A stretch of DNA of 64,000 bases, taken from Actinophytocola xinjiangensis (lineage in GTDB: Bacteria > Actinomycetota > Actinomycetes > Mycobacteriales > Pseudonocardiaceae). Every line of letters starts with the position of its first letter. Within the stretch, counting starts at the first letter, position 1. This document shows positions 1 to 8,771 of this stretch, one piece after another. A program made the translations under genes and the position numbers. The stretch is taken from assembly GCF_001921215.1 (NCBI RefSeq), contig NZ_MSIF01000001.1, positions 310,001 through 374,000 on the forward strand, read 5' to 3'. The notes under the pieces are model-generated. The model did not search any database and was not told the DNA's origin. It saw only the letters and a program-made list of their open reading frames with translations.

Positions 1-1
1 C

Positions 2-1273
2 TTCGCGGTGGGCGCGGTGCTGATCCACCTGTGCGGGGGGCTGCTGTGGGCGCCGGGCGGGATCTGGCGGGCGGTGGAGATCCGCAGCCGGCCTGGCACG
101 GTGGTGCACGCGCGGTGGCCGGCGGGGGTCGCGATGAGCACCGCGTCCACGTGCCAGGCGATCCGGGTGTGCGTCAACGCCTGCGCGGCGCGGCTGCTGG
201 AGACCGACCCCGACCTGGCCCGGCACGTGATGGCCAGCTGCCAGGGCGCGGGCGGCGGTGGCGGCACGATCCACGGGACGCTGCCCGACGGCCGCGCCTT
301 CGCCACCATGACCCTCGACGAGATCACCGGCGGCGGCGGCGCGACCTGGTCGGCCGACGGCGCGGACTCCTCCGGGTTCACCACCTCGCCGGGGGCGTCC
401 TGCGTCGACGTGGAGGTCAACGAGACCTACCTGCCGATCCTCTACGAGCGCCGAGCCGAGCTGGCCGACACCGGCGGTCCCGGTACCCGGCGCGGCGGGG
501 TCGGCTCGCTCGCCCAGTGGCGTCCACACGGGACGGACAGGATCGAGGCGATGTCGTTCGGCCAGGGGCTCCAGCACCCGGTGGCGACCGGGGTCGCCGG
601 GGGCGAGTACGGCGGCCAGAGCGTGCTGGCCGTGCTGCCCGGGGCGCACGCCGAGGTGGCGACCGAGCAGCCGATGCCGGTCCGGACCTATCCGGTCGCC
701 GGCGACCAGGTGCACCTGGCGGTGTCCCAGGGCGGCGGCGGGCTCGGTGACCCGCTGGACCGCGACCCGGCCGAGGTGCTGGCCGACGTGGTCACCGGGT
801 ACGTGTCGGCCGGCGGAGCGCTGCGGGACTACGGCGTGGTCATCGTGGACGGCACGGTGGACGGCACGGTGGACGGCTCGCTGGACGGCTCGCTGGACAG
901 TGCCGTCGACGGGCCCGGTACCGAGGCGGCCCGGGAGGCCAGGCGGACCGAACGGATCGGCCGCGCGCCCCGGCCGCCGCAACCCGAACGGCGGGGTCGG
1001 CCGGTGGCCGCGACGCTGGACCTGGTCGAGCGCCGGACGTGCTGCGCGCGCTGTGGGACCGACCTGTGCGGTGCCGGGGACGACCCGTACGAGGTGCTGG
1101 TGGTGGGGGAGCGGGCGATGCCCGACCGCAGCCCGTTCGGCGTGCGGTACCGGGGGCACGAGAGGTTCGTCATGCGGCACTTCTGGTGCCCGGGGTGTGC
1201 GGCCCAGGTCGACGTCCAGCTCGCGCGTACCGGTGACCCGGTCGTGCGCTCCTTCGAGCTCGACGTCCGTTGA
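2..1273 (+). CDS. Hydantoinase B/oxoprolinase family protein, C-terminal part (5' truncated by window edge)
   Basis: The reading frame is open from base 2, so the true start lies upstream. Numbering from the GTG at 8, residues 1-285 match the C-terminal part of the HyuB/OplahB family (ATP-dependent hydantoin/5-oxoproline hydrolases, related to acetone carboxylase alpha subunits), including glycine-rich stretches such as QGAGGGGGTIHG and SQGGGGLGDPL. After a low-complexity Asp/Gly linker (about 282-300) comes a cysteine-containing domain (about 335-421) with C345, C346, C349, C354 and C394/C397. It resembles a zinc-ribbon or the small acetone-carboxylase gamma subunit fused to HyuB. The gene ends just before a strong RBS for the next gene. 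Family membership is clear. Substrate is unknown, and HyuA is presumably just upstream, outside the window. Confidence 0.85.
   Translation, partial: FAVGAVLIHLCGGLLWAPGGIWRAVEIRSRPGTVVHARWPAGVAMSTASTCQAIRVCVNACAARLLETDPDLARHVMASCQGAGGGGGTIHGTLPDGRAFATMTLDEITGGGGATWSADGADSSGFTTSPGASCVDVEVNETYLPILYERRAELADTGGPGTRRGGVGSLAQWRPHGTDRIEAMSFGQGLQHPVATGVAGGEYGGQSVLAVLPGAHAEVATEQPMPVRTYPVAGDQVHLAVSQGGGGLGDPLDRDPAEVLADVVTGYVSAGGALRDYGVVIVDGTVDGTVDGSLDGSLDSAVDGPGTEAAREARRTERIGRAPRPPQPERRGRPVAATLDLVERRTCCARCGTDLCGAGDDPYEVLVVGERAMPDRSPFGVRYRGHERFVMRHFWCPGCAAQVDVQLARTGDPVVRSFELDVR
845..904 (+). repeat. In-frame 12-bp tandem repeat in the hyuB-like gene
   Basis: Five near-identical 12-base units (GTGGACGGCACG, then CTGGACGGCTCG variants) encode a VDGT/LDGS repeat. 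The unit length is a multiple of three, so copy-number change keeps the frame. It marks the linker between the HyuB domain and the Cys-rich C-terminal domain. Confidence 0.85.
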
Positions 1274-1332
1274 CTCGGTCGCCCAAATCAAGGATCCTAG
1301 TTTTCTCGACCACTGGCCAAAGGAGGCTTGAC

Positions 1333-1578
1333 GTGGGATCCGTCGCCGAAGAACTAGTAGCCCAGTTCGACACCATGGTCCGCCGGGACGGCGGGGCGGT
1401 ACGCCTGGTCAGCGAAGGGCCCGACCGGATCGAGGTCGCCTACCGGCCAGGCTCGGCCGGCCCCGACTGCTCCGACGACGTGTGCGTGCTGCCCCAGAAC
1501 GAGCTGGCGACCCTGATGGCCGAGACACTCGGCCGGCGCAGTCCCGGCACCGAGCTGGTCGTGACGGTGGCGCCATGA
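1333..1578 (+). CDS. Small NifU-C-terminal-like protein
   Basis: An 81-residue protein. The GTG at 1333 is chosen because a perfect AGGAGG (1321-1326) sits 6 nt upstream; longer in-frame starts lack a Shine-Dalgarno. It has a DGG motif followed by beta-strand-like segments and a GPDCSDDVCVLP segment. This resembles the NifU C-terminal Fe-S scaffold fold (DGG...C-x-x-C), but its cysteines are in CSDDVC spacing rather than CxxC, so Fe-S binding is uncertain. Its stop overlaps the start of the UGSC-family gene (ATGA), indicating translational coupling. It may bind metal or assist the downstream redox protein; that is inference. Confidence 0.65.
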   Translation: MGSVAEELVAQFDTMVRRDGGAVRLVSEGPDRIEVAYRPGSAGPDCSDDVCVLPQNELATLMAETLGRRSPGTELVVTVAP

Positions 1579-3296
1579 CCGCCTCGCTCAGGATCGTCAA
1601 CCCGGTCGCCACCCCGCGTTCGCACGCCGGCGGTGACCGCTGGCCGCCGGCCCGTCGTCCATCCACACTGGACAACGCGACGGTCGCGCTCTACTGGAAC
1701 GGCAAGCAGAACGGCCTCGACGCGCTCGTGCGGGCCCGCGAGCTGATCGAGGAGAAGTACACCGGCGTGCGGTTCGTCGAGCTGACCGGCGCCCTGGGCG
1801 GCACCACCCGCTACCTGTCGGCCGACCAGCTGGCCACCATCGAGTCCGAGGTGGACGTCATGGTCGCGACCACCGCCGACTGCGGCAGCTGCTGCTCGTG
1901 GCTGATGCGCGACCTGTGCGAGGTGGAACGCCGGGGCGTGCCGGCCGTCGGGTACACCGCCGAGGTGTTCGACGAGGACGCCCGGTTCAGCCTGGAGACC
2001 TTCGGCGTGCCGGAGGCGTGCCCGCTGATCGTGCCGGAGTGCTTCTCCAACAAGACGATCGCCGAGATCCGCGACATGGTCGACCACTCGTTCGGCGAGC
2101 TGGTCGCGATGCTCACCGAGGACCGCGCGGTGTTCACCGAACTGCCCGAGTACACCGCGATGGTCCTGGAGAAGGCGCCCGAGCTGAACTTCGCCGGCGG
2201 CGACCTGCTGGACGCCTTCGACGCCATGCAGGCCCGGTTCGTGGCCAACGGCTGGAGCGACGGCCTGCCGCTGGTCCCGCCGACCCGGCGCAAGGTCGAC
2301 GCCATGGTCGAGGCCTCGGGTCTGGCCGCCGACCACGTCGTCGGTGACTTCGCCCCCGGCTTCGGCATCGGCACGGTGGAGAAGATCGCCGCCAACGCGG
2401 TGATGGCCGGCTGCCGCCCGGAGGCGATGCCGGTGGTGCTGGCGATGACCGAGTGCGTGCTCGACCCGTCGATCGGCCTGCGCACCTGGGCGATGTCCAC
2501 CGGCCCGCAGGCGCCGGTCGTCCTGGTCTCCGGGCCGGTCGCCGACGAGATCGGGATGAACCACGGCATGTGCGCGCTGGGACCCGGTTCGGTCTCCGAG
2601 GTCAACGTCGCCATCGGCCGGGCGCTGCGGCTGATCATGATGAACGTCGGGCTGTCCTACCCGGGGATCACCGACATGGACACCATCGGCACCCCGATGA
2701 AGTTCTCCGCCTGCGTGGCGGAGAACGAGGCACGCACACCGTGGGAGCCGTGGCGGGTGCGCCAGGGGTTCCGCGCCGAGGAGTCGACGGTCACGGTGAA
2801 CGTCCCCTACGGCATGACCGAGTTCTTCGACTTCCAGAACTCCGACCCGGAGAAGTTGATCGAGAGCTGGTCGACGCTCACCTCGCACGCCGTGGGCACG
2901 CCGGCCGCCGGTGCCTGGCTGATCAAGCAGAACGCCCCGCTGGAGGCCGGCTACCCCTTCCACGGCACGTTCTCCAACCTGCTGTTGATGGCTCCCGACC
3001 ACGCGGCGGTGTTCGCCGCCGCCGGCTGGACGCCGGCCGACATCGCCGAAGCCATCCATCGGCGCACGAAGCTGCCGTTCCGGCAGGTGATGCTCAACCA
3101 GTCGATGCCCGCCTTCGAGGTCTCCCACCCGGAGCTGCGGTGGCTGCTGGACGCGCCGGACACCCCGGTCACGGTCAACCCGTCGGCGGACTGCTTCGAG
3201 TTCTTCGTCGTCGGCGCGAAGGCCGGACGCAGCCAGTTCTGCTTCGGTGGCACCAACTCGGTGACCAAGCCGGTGGTGGCGGCGCACGAGCGATGA
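1575..3296 (+). CDS. UGSC-family protein (cysteine form), two-domain
   Basis: A 573-residue protein whose start overlaps the preceding stop. The N-terminal domain (about 30-200) carries ADCGSCCSWL at 102-111, the cysteine equivalent of the U-G-S-C redox motif that names the UGSC (seleno)protein family; C103, C106 and C107 are candidate redox residues. The C-terminal domain (about 215-560), with GWSDGLPLVPPT and repeated glycine-rich strands, is the large uncharacterised domain found fused to UGSC domains. No TGA codon interrupts the frame, so this is not a selenoprotein. It sits in an operon with the hyuB-like gene, the NifU-like protein and a thioesterase. The reaction is unknown. Confidence 0.75.
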   Translation: MTASLRIVNPVATPRSHAGGDRWPPARRPSTLDNATVALYWNGKQNGLDALVRARELIEEKYTGVRFVELTGALGGTTRYLSADQLATIESEVDVMVATTADCGSCCSWLMRDLCEVERRGVPAVGYTAEVFDEDARFSLETFGVPEACPLIVPECFSNKTIAEIRDMVDHSFGELVAMLTEDRAVFTELPEYTAMVLEKAPELNFAGGDLLDAFDAMQARFVANGWSDGLPLVPPTRRKVDAMVEASGLAADHVVGDFAPGFGIGTVEKIAANAVMAGCRPEAMPVVLAMTECVLDPSIGLRTWAMSTGPQAPVVLVSGPVADEIGMNHGMCALGPGSVSEVNVAIGRALRLIMMNVGLSYPGITDMDTIGTPMKFSACVAENEARTPWEPWRVRQGFRAEESTVTVNVPYGMTEFFDFQNSDPEKLIESWSTLTSHAVGTPAAGAWLIKQNAPLEAGYPFHGTFSNLLLMAPDHAAVFAAAGWTPADIAEAIHRRTKLPFRQVMLNQSMPAFEVSHPELRWLLDAPDTPVTVNPSADCFEFFVVGAKAGRSQFCFGGTNSVTKPVVAAHER

Positions 3297-4051
3297 CCTC
3301 CTGGGGGCGGTGGCGCCGCGAGGCCGACGGGTTCGTCGTGCCGGCCGAGCCGGAGCTGTGCAGCGCGCTGGGCACGCTGTTCGGCGGGTGGGGGATGGGT
3401 GTGCTGGCCGAGGTCGCGCACCGGGTGAGCGGTCGCCCGGTGCGCGACCTGGCGGTGAGCTTCGTGCGGCCGGTTCCGCGCGGCACCGACCTGCTGGTGC
3501 GCGCGGAGACCGTCGCGGCCGGACGGTCCCTGGCCCATGTGCGGCTGGAGGCGGGTGTGCCGGACGGTCCGGCGATGGTCGCCACGGCGGTCACCGGGCC
3601 GGATCCCCGCGGTGTTGGCTCGTCGCGTCCGGTGCCGGACACCCCGCCGCCGCACGAGTGTCCCGAGCGGGAGTACGCCCACGGGCCGGGCACCGGGACC
3701 TCGGTCCTGCTGGACGTGCGGGTGGTCGCCGAGCGGCTCGACCGCGGGGTCGGCGGTGCGGTGACGCTGTGGGCGCGGCTGCGCCGGGAGGTGCCCGACG
3801 AGGTGCGGCTGGCGGTGGTCAGTGACCACCTGCCCTACCTGTTGCGGCGGTGTGTGCCGGGTCTGTCGGCGATCTCGACGGTCTCGGCGTCGCTGCGGGT
3901 GGTCGATCGGCCGCGCGAGGAGTGGGTCCTGCTGGTGATCGACGTGGACGCGGTGGCCGACCGGTTCGCCGTCGGTCGTACGACGTTGTGGTCCGCCGGT
4001 CGGCTGGTCGCCACCGCCGAACAGACGTCGCGGTTGCACCGCGGGCGGTAA
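3293..4051 (+). CDS. Acyl-CoA thioesterase-like double-hotdog protein
   Basis: A 252-residue protein translationally coupled to the UGSC-family gene (ATGA overlap). The arrangement resembles the TesB/acyl-CoA thioesterase II-like family: an N-terminal hotdog with FGGWGMGVLAEVAHRVSGR and VSFVRPVPRGTDLLV, then a second hotdog with LWARLRRE and VVSDHLPYLL. It would hydrolyse an acyl-CoA in the cytosol, or bind one non-catalytically. It is the last gene of the operon that begins left of the window. A 105-nt gap with a palindromic element separates it from the importer operon. Confidence 0.7.
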   Translation: MTSWGRWRREADGFVVPAEPELCSALGTLFGGWGMGVLAEVAHRVSGRPVRDLAVSFVRPVPRGTDLLVRAETVAAGRSLAHVRLEAGVPDGPAMVATAVTGPDPRGVGSSRPVPDTPPPHECPEREYAHGPGTGTSVLLDVRVVAERLDRGVGGAVTLWARLRREVPDEVRLAVVSDHLPYLLRRCVPGLSAISTVSASLRVVDRPREEWVLLVIDVDAVADRFAVGRTTLWSAGRLVATAEQTSRLHRGR

Positions 4052-4104
4052 CGGGTCGGCGGAAAGGATTGCCCAGCCGCCCGCCGCATGCCATCCTGCT
4101 GTTC

Positions 4105-4128
4105 TTGCTAAGAAATCAATCTTAGTAA
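4105..4128. promoter_or_regulatory. Palindromic operator-like element upstream of the importer operon
   Basis: The inverted repeat CTAAGA-AATCAA-TCTTAG is perfect over 6+6 bases. It extends to 9-base arms with one mismatch (TTGCTAAGA / TCTTAGTAA). It is a sharp AT-rich island 29 nt before the substrate-binding-protein start. The CAATCTTA word recurs in other promoter gaps of this window. Binding protein unknown. Confidence 0.55.
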
Positions 4129-4156
4129 TGATGGCATCTGCGACGAGGAGGTTGGG

Positions 4157-5371
4157 ATGTCCGCTCGAACTGGTGCCGCGGCCCTGTCGGCGGTCGTGGT
4201 CGGTGTACTCGCACTGGCCGGCTGCGGAGGAGACGCGGGCGGAACCGGCGGTGGCGACGGGCCCTACCGCGTGGTGGTCAGTGGAGCCGCCAGCGCCCAG
4301 GGTGTCCTCGCCGCCAACTCCGCCACCTCGACGCTGTCCGCCGAGGCCGCGGCGAAGGCGATCAACGCCGCCGGCGGGATCAACGGCCGCGACATCGAAC
4401 TGGTCAAGATCGACGACGGCGGCGACGCCACCAAGGGCCTGACCGCGTTGCAGGAGCAGATCGCCGAGGCCAAACCCGACGCCTACCTCAACTCCGGCCC
4501 GACGACCCTGTCCGCGGCCGTGCTGCCGGTACTGGCCCGCAACAACATCATCTTCATGAACTCCGGCTCATCGCCCGAGGCCGCCGACGCCGAGAAGTAC
4601 CCGCTGACGTTCAACCTGCCGACCCTGCCCGACGTGCAGACCAAGGCGTTCGTGCCGGAGATGGAGAAGTCCGGGTACAAGTCCGTCGGCATCCTGCACA
4701 GCAACTCCCCGTTCGGCAAGGCGTTCGGCGACAGCGCGCCGGACGTGTTCGCCGAGGCCGGGTTCGAGGTCACCGGCAACGAGGAGTACGACGGTGCCGC
4801 CCTCGACCTCACCGCGCAACTGTCCTCGCTCAAGGCCGGCAACCCGGACGTCATCGCCCTCAACGGCTACGGCCCGGCCATCGGCTACGCCGTCAAGGGC
4901 CTGCAGACCCTCGACTGGGACGTGCCGATCCTCGGTGACACCGCCGTCGCCTCCACCAACCTGCTCGCCACCGCGCCCCCCAGCGGCCTGGTCGGCTCGC
5001 CGCTGGTGAGCAACCTGAAGATGCAGGTGATGCGCAGCACCAGCTACGACGCCGCCGACGACCGGGTCAACGCCATGGTCGAGGCGATGTCCTCGGCCGG
5101 CACCATCAAGTCCACCCTGATCAACGCGTGGAACTGGGACGCGCTGCACCTGATCGCCGCGGCGGCGAACAAGGCCGGCTCGTCGGACGCGGCCGCGATC
5201 GCCGAAGCCATGGAGGACCCGGCGGTCACCGCCGAGGCCGACACCGCGGTGCTGTCGGCCTACAACTACACCGCCGACTCGCACGCCTCCCAGCCCGGCG
5301 ACGACGAGTTCGTCTTCATCGCCCCGTCGCTGCTGCGCAACGGCCAGTTCGGCAACCCGGACGCCGGCTGA
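4157..5371 (+). CDS. Branched-chain-amino-acid-type ABC importer, substrate-binding lipoprotein
   Basis: A 404-residue protein with GAGGAGG upstream of the ATG. It has a lipoprotein signal peptide with lipobox LAGC, giving a lipidated Cys at residue 23, followed by a Gly/Asp-rich tether. The rest has the periplasmic-binding type 1 fold of LivJ/LivK proteins (AAKAINAAGGINGRDIELV, FMNSGSS, VIALNGYGPAIGYA). It would sit outside the membrane and deliver ligand to the permeases encoded next. Such binding proteins in actinobacteria take up aromatic acids, amides or short acids as often as amino acids, so the ligand is open. First gene of a four-gene importer operon. Confidence 0.92.
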   Translation: MSARTGAAALSAVVVGVLALAGCGGDAGGTGGGDGPYRVVVSGAASAQGVLAANSATSTLSAEAAAKAINAAGGINGRDIELVKIDDGGDATKGLTALQEQIAEAKPDAYLNSGPTTLSAAVLPVLARNNIIFMNSGSSPEAADAEKYPLTFNLPTLPDVQTKAFVPEMEKSGYKSVGILHSNSPFGKAFGDSAPDVFAEAGFEVTGNEEYDGAALDLTAQLSSLKAGNPDVIALNGYGPAIGYAVKGLQTLDWDVPILGDTAVASTNLLATAPPSGLVGSPLVSNLKMQVMRSTSYDAADDRVNAMVEAMSSAGTIKSTLINAWNWDALHLIAAAANKAGSSDAAAIAEAMEDPAVTAEADTAVLSAYNYTADSHASQPGDDEFVFIAPSLLRNGQFGNPDAG

Positions 5372-6228
5372 TGACCCTGCTCTACTCCGGACTGTCACTC
5401 GGCGCGGTGTACGCGCTTGTGGCGCTGGGCTACAACCTGGTCTACCTGTCGTCGCGTGCGTTCAACTTCGCACAGGCCCAGCTGGTCATGGTCGCCGCCT
5501 TCGTCGCGTACACCGCGCTGGTGGTGTTCCGGCTGCCGTGGGTGGTGGCGGCGCTGCTGGCGATGGCCGTGCTGATGGTGGTCGCGGTCATCGAGGAGCG
5601 GATCGCGCTGCGGCTGGTCACCGACCACCACACCATCCTGATCACCACCCTCGGCTTCGCCACCCTGCTCGACGGCGCCGCCGAACGGATCTGGGGCAGC
5701 GAGGCGCTCGACGTGCCCTTCCCCGGACCGGAGGGCGCGTGGTCGCTGCTGGGCGGGCGGTTGCACACCGTGGACCTCGCGCTCGTGCTGCTGGCCGTGC
5801 TGCTGGTGGTCGGCGCGCACTGGTACCGCCGGCGGTTCCTGTCCGGGATCGCGATCATCGGCATGTCCCAGGACCGGGAGGCCGCGACCCTGCGCGGCAT
5901 CGACGTCCGCAAGCTCGCGCTGATCACCTTCGCGGTCTCCGGCGCGCTGGCCGGCCTGATGGGCGCGTTCGTCGGGCCCAAGACCTTCGCGCTGACCACA
6001 CTCGGCGCGTCCATGGCGCTCAAGGGTTTCGTGGCGCTGGCGATCGGCGGCTTCGGCAGCCTCTACGGCGGGCTGCTCGGCGGGTTCACCGTCGGCATCG
6101 TCGAACAGGTCTCCGCGCGCTACCTGGGCGCGGAGTTCAGCCACATCAGTGTGTTCGCCGTGCTGATGCTCGTCCTGCTCGTCCGTCCGCGCGGGGTGTT
6201 CGGCCGCGTGCGGGAAAGGGTGGTGTGA
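5371..6228 (+). CDS. LivH-type ABC permease
   Basis: A 285-residue integral membrane protein with about eight hydrophobic helices. The start overlaps the stop of the binding protein (TGATG). It carries family landmarks: N-terminal GLSLGAVYALVALGYNLVY, the cytoplasmic-loop segment SQDREAATLRGID and the C-terminal LAIGGFGSLYGGLLGG. It forms the translocation channel with the permease half of the next protein. Confidence 0.93.
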   Translation: MTLLYSGLSLGAVYALVALGYNLVYLSSRAFNFAQAQLVMVAAFVAYTALVVFRLPWVVAALLAMAVLMVVAVIEERIALRLVTDHHTILITTLGFATLLDGAAERIWGSEALDVPFPGPEGAWSLLGGRLHTVDLALVLLAVLLVVGAHWYRRRFLSGIAIIGMSQDREAATLRGIDVRKLALITFAVSGALAGLMGAFVGPKTFALTTLGASMALKGFVALAIGGFGSLYGGLLGGFTVGIVEQVSARYLGAEFSHISVFAVLMLVLLVRPRGVFGRVRERVV

Positions 6229-6231
6229 GGC

Positions 6232-8040
6232 GTGACCGTACTGTGGCGAGCCGTCCGCTCGGTGCCGCCGTGGGTGCTGGCGACGATCACCGGTGTCCTG
6301 GCGCTGTGCCTGCCGTTCCTCAACCTCGACTACGCGGTCGGCCGGCAGATCCAGCTCGGGCTGATCCTCGCGCTGATCGTCAGCGGCATCGGCCTGTCCC
6401 TTGGCTACGCCGGCCAGCTCGCGCTCGGCCAGGCCGCGATGTACGCGGCCGGGGCGTACTCGGCGGGCGTGCTGGCGATCCGGGGTGTCACCGACGTCCT
6501 CGTCCAGCTGCTGGTGTCCGGGACGGCCGCGCTGCTGATCGGGCTGCTCACCGGCGTCATCGGATTGCGCCTCGGCGCCTGGTCGCTGGCGATGACCTCG
6601 TTCTTCCTGGTGCTGATGATTCCCGACGTGCTCGACGTGTTCGAGTCGACCACCGGCGGGCGGACCGGCCTGAGCGGTATCCCGCCGGGCACCGTGTTCG
6701 GCTCCGTGCTGACCCCGCGTGACTTCTTCCTGCTGATCGTGGTGGTCTCGCTGCTGTGGTTCGCGGTCGTGCGCAACATCGTCACCTCCCGGCACGGCGT
6801 GGCGTTCCAGGTGCTCAAGGAGAGCGAGGTGCTGGCCGCCTCGACCGGGGTCTCGGTGTTCCGGATGAAGCTGATCGGCTACGCCGTCGGCGCGATTCCC
6901 GCGGGCCTGGCCGGCACCCTGTTCGCCAACCTCGACCTGTTCCTGGCCCCCACCTCCTTCGGACTGCACCTGGCGACCTCGACGCTGGCCGCGGCCGTGC
7001 TCGGCGGGATGGTCAGCGTGTACGGGCCGCTGGTCGGCGCGCTGCTGGTGCAGCTGGCGACCTGGCAGGCCGCCGACTTCCAGGAGTGGGCGCTGGTCGT
7101 CTACGGCGCGTTCCTGATCCTGGGCGGCGTGGTGTTCGGCGGCGGCATCGCCGGCCTGGTCCGGCGCGGGATCCGCGCCCTGGACCGGCGGTTCCTGCCC
7201 GAACCCGTCACCGACGACACCGGCGGGAGCGCCGCCGGGGTACCGCCGCTGCCCGGCGAGGAACTGGTCGTCGACGGGGTGTCCAAGGCCTTCGGCGGCA
7301 ACCAGGTGCTCACCGGCGTGACCCTGCGCGCGGCCCCCGGCCGGGTGACCGCGCTGATCGGGCCCAACGGCTCCGGCAAGACCACCCTGCTCAACCTGGT
7401 CAGCGGCTTCTACACGGTCGACGACGGCCGGCTGCGCCTGGGTGAGGTCGAGCTGACCGGGCTGCCCGCCCACCAGGTCGCCCGCCGGGGCGTGAGCCGC
7501 ACCTTCCAGACCCCGCTGGTGCCGCCGGTGATCTCGGTGCGCGAGACCGTCGCCGCCGGGCGCTACAGCGCCGACCGGGTGTCGATCATCGGCGCGCTGC
7601 TGCGCGGGCCCCGCCACCGGGCGGTCAGCCGGCGCGACCGTGAGCAGGTCCGTGACCTGCTCGACCTGGTGGGCCTGGCGCGGGTCGCCGACGCCGAGGC
7701 GTCGTCGCTGCCGCTGGGGCAGCGCCGGCTGCTGGAGGTCGCCCGCGCGATCGCCAGCCGGCCCAAGGTCCTGCTGCTCGACGAGGCCGCCTCCGGCCTG
7801 GACGAGCAGGAGGTCGCGGTGCTCGCCCGGCTGCTGGGCCAGGTGCGCGACGCCGGCTGCGCGGTCGTGCTGGTGGAACACAACTTCGGGCTCGTGCTGA
7901 GCACGGCCGACGAGATCCACGTGCTGGCCAGGGGCCGGCTGATCGCCTCCGGGCCCCCGGCGGCGATCGAGGCCGACGATCGGGTCCGCAACGAGTACCT
8001 GGGCATCGCCGACGAGGCGAGTGTGGGAGGTGTGGCGTGA
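6232..8040 (+). CDS. Fused LivM-type permease and LivG-type ATPase
   Basis: A 602-residue fusion. Residues 1-320 are a LivM permease with hydrophobic helices and GLSLGYAGQLALGQAAMYA. A short Gly/Pro linker (about 323-342) leads to a complete ABC ATPase: Walker A GPNGSGKT at 377-384, signature LPLGQRRLLEV (LSGGQ degenerate to LPLGQ), Walker B VLLLDEAASGLD and a switch His in VEHNF. The frame is continuous with no internal stop or restart. The fusion ties one permease and one ATPase subunit in 1:1 stoichiometry. Start GTG lies 3 nt after the previous stop. Confidence 0.93.
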   Translation: MTVLWRAVRSVPPWVLATITGVLALCLPFLNLDYAVGRQIQLGLILALIVSGIGLSLGYAGQLALGQAAMYAAGAYSAGVLAIRGVTDVLVQLLVSGTAALLIGLLTGVIGLRLGAWSLAMTSFFLVLMIPDVLDVFESTTGGRTGLSGIPPGTVFGSVLTPRDFFLLIVVVSLLWFAVVRNIVTSRHGVAFQVLKESEVLAASTGVSVFRMKLIGYAVGAIPAGLAGTLFANLDLFLAPTSFGLHLATSTLAAAVLGGMVSVYGPLVGALLVQLATWQAADFQEWALVVYGAFLILGGVVFGGGIAGLVRRGIRALDRRFLPEPVTDDTGGSAAGVPPLPGEELVVDGVSKAFGGNQVLTGVTLRAAPGRVTALIGPNGSGKTTLLNLVSGFYTVDDGRLRLGEVELTGLPAHQVARRGVSRTFQTPLVPPVISVRETVAAGRYSADRVSIIGALLRGPRHRAVSRRDREQVRDLLDLVGLARVADAEASSLPLGQRRLLEVARAIASRPKVLLLDEAASGLDEQEVAVLARLLGQVRDAGCAVVLVEHNFGLVLSTADEIHVLARGRLIASGPPAAIEADDRVRNEYLGIADEASVGGVA

Positions 8041-8768
8041 CACTGCTGGAGGTCACCAACCTGGCGACCGGCTACGGCGACCTGCGCGCGGTCTGGGACG
8101 TGAGCGTGCACGCCGAACCGGGCCGGATCACCGCCCTGCTGGGCCGCAACGGCGCCGGCAAGACCACCACGCTGCGCGCGATCGCCGGACTCAACCCCGT
8201 GCAGCGCGGGCGGATCACCTTCGACGGTGACGACCTGGCGGCCGTGCCGGCGCACCGGCGCGTCGCGCGCGGGATCAGCTACCTGCAGGAGGGCAAGCGG
8301 ATCTTCGGCGAGCAGACCGTCGCGGAGAACCTGCTGCTCGGCGGCTACAGCCTCGGCCGGTCCCGGCGCAGGCTCGAACCCGAGCTGGACACGATGTACG
8401 AGCTGTTCCCGGTGCTGCGTGACAAGCGCGGCGCACCGGCGGCCAGCCTGTCCGGCGGCCAGCAGCAGATGGTCGCGCTGGCGCAGGCGCTGATGGCCCG
8501 CCCCCGGCTGCTGCTGCTCGACGAGCCCTCCGGCGGCCTGGCGCCGTCGGTGGTCGCCGAGGTGCTCGCCAGGGTCGACGCGCTGCGCGCGACGGGCCTG
8601 GCGATCCTGCTGGTCGAGCAGGCGGTCGACGCCGCGCTCGCGGTCGCCGACCACGTCACGGTCATCGACGTCGGCCGGGTGGTGCTCGACCTCCCGGCCG
8701 CCGACGTCGAGGACCCCGAGCTGATCAAGAACGCCTGTATGGGCACCGCGACGGTGCCCCGGACCTGA
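8037..8768 (+). CDS. LivF-type ABC ATPase
   Basis: A 243-residue ATPase whose GTG overlaps the preceding stop. Walker A is GRNGAGKT at 36-43, the signature LSGGQQQM, Walker B LLLLDEPSGGLAP and the switch His is replaced by Gln (VEQAV), as is usual in LivF proteins. It pairs with the ATPase half of the fused protein to drive import. Last gene of the importer operon, meeting a convergent operon 3 nt downstream. Confidence 0.94.
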   Translation: MTLLEVTNLATGYGDLRAVWDVSVHAEPGRITALLGRNGAGKTTTLRAIAGLNPVQRGRITFDGDDLAAVPAHRRVARGISYLQEGKRIFGEQTVAENLLLGGYSLGRSRRRLEPELDTMYELFPVLRDKRGAPAASLSGGQQQMVALAQALMARPRLLLLDEPSGGLAPSVVAEVLARVDALRATGLAILLVEQAVDAALAVADHVTVIDVGRVVLDLPAADVEDPELIKNACMGTATVPRT

Positions 8769-8771
8769 GGC

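Noticed and set aside
1440..3287. A 615-residue minus-strand frame opposite the UGSC-family gene
   Set aside because: Low-complexity composition and no recognisable domain; the plus strand encodes a clear family with overlapping neighbours.
1575..3296. Selenocysteine insertion in the UGSC-family gene
   Set aside because: The motif position is encoded by a Cys codon and there is no in-frame TGA.
5395..8043. An 882-residue open frame on the minus strand opposite the importer genes
   Set aside because: It is antisense to well-conserved permease and ATPase genes and is rich in His/Gln/Arg/Asp, as expected from GC-biased codon mirroring.
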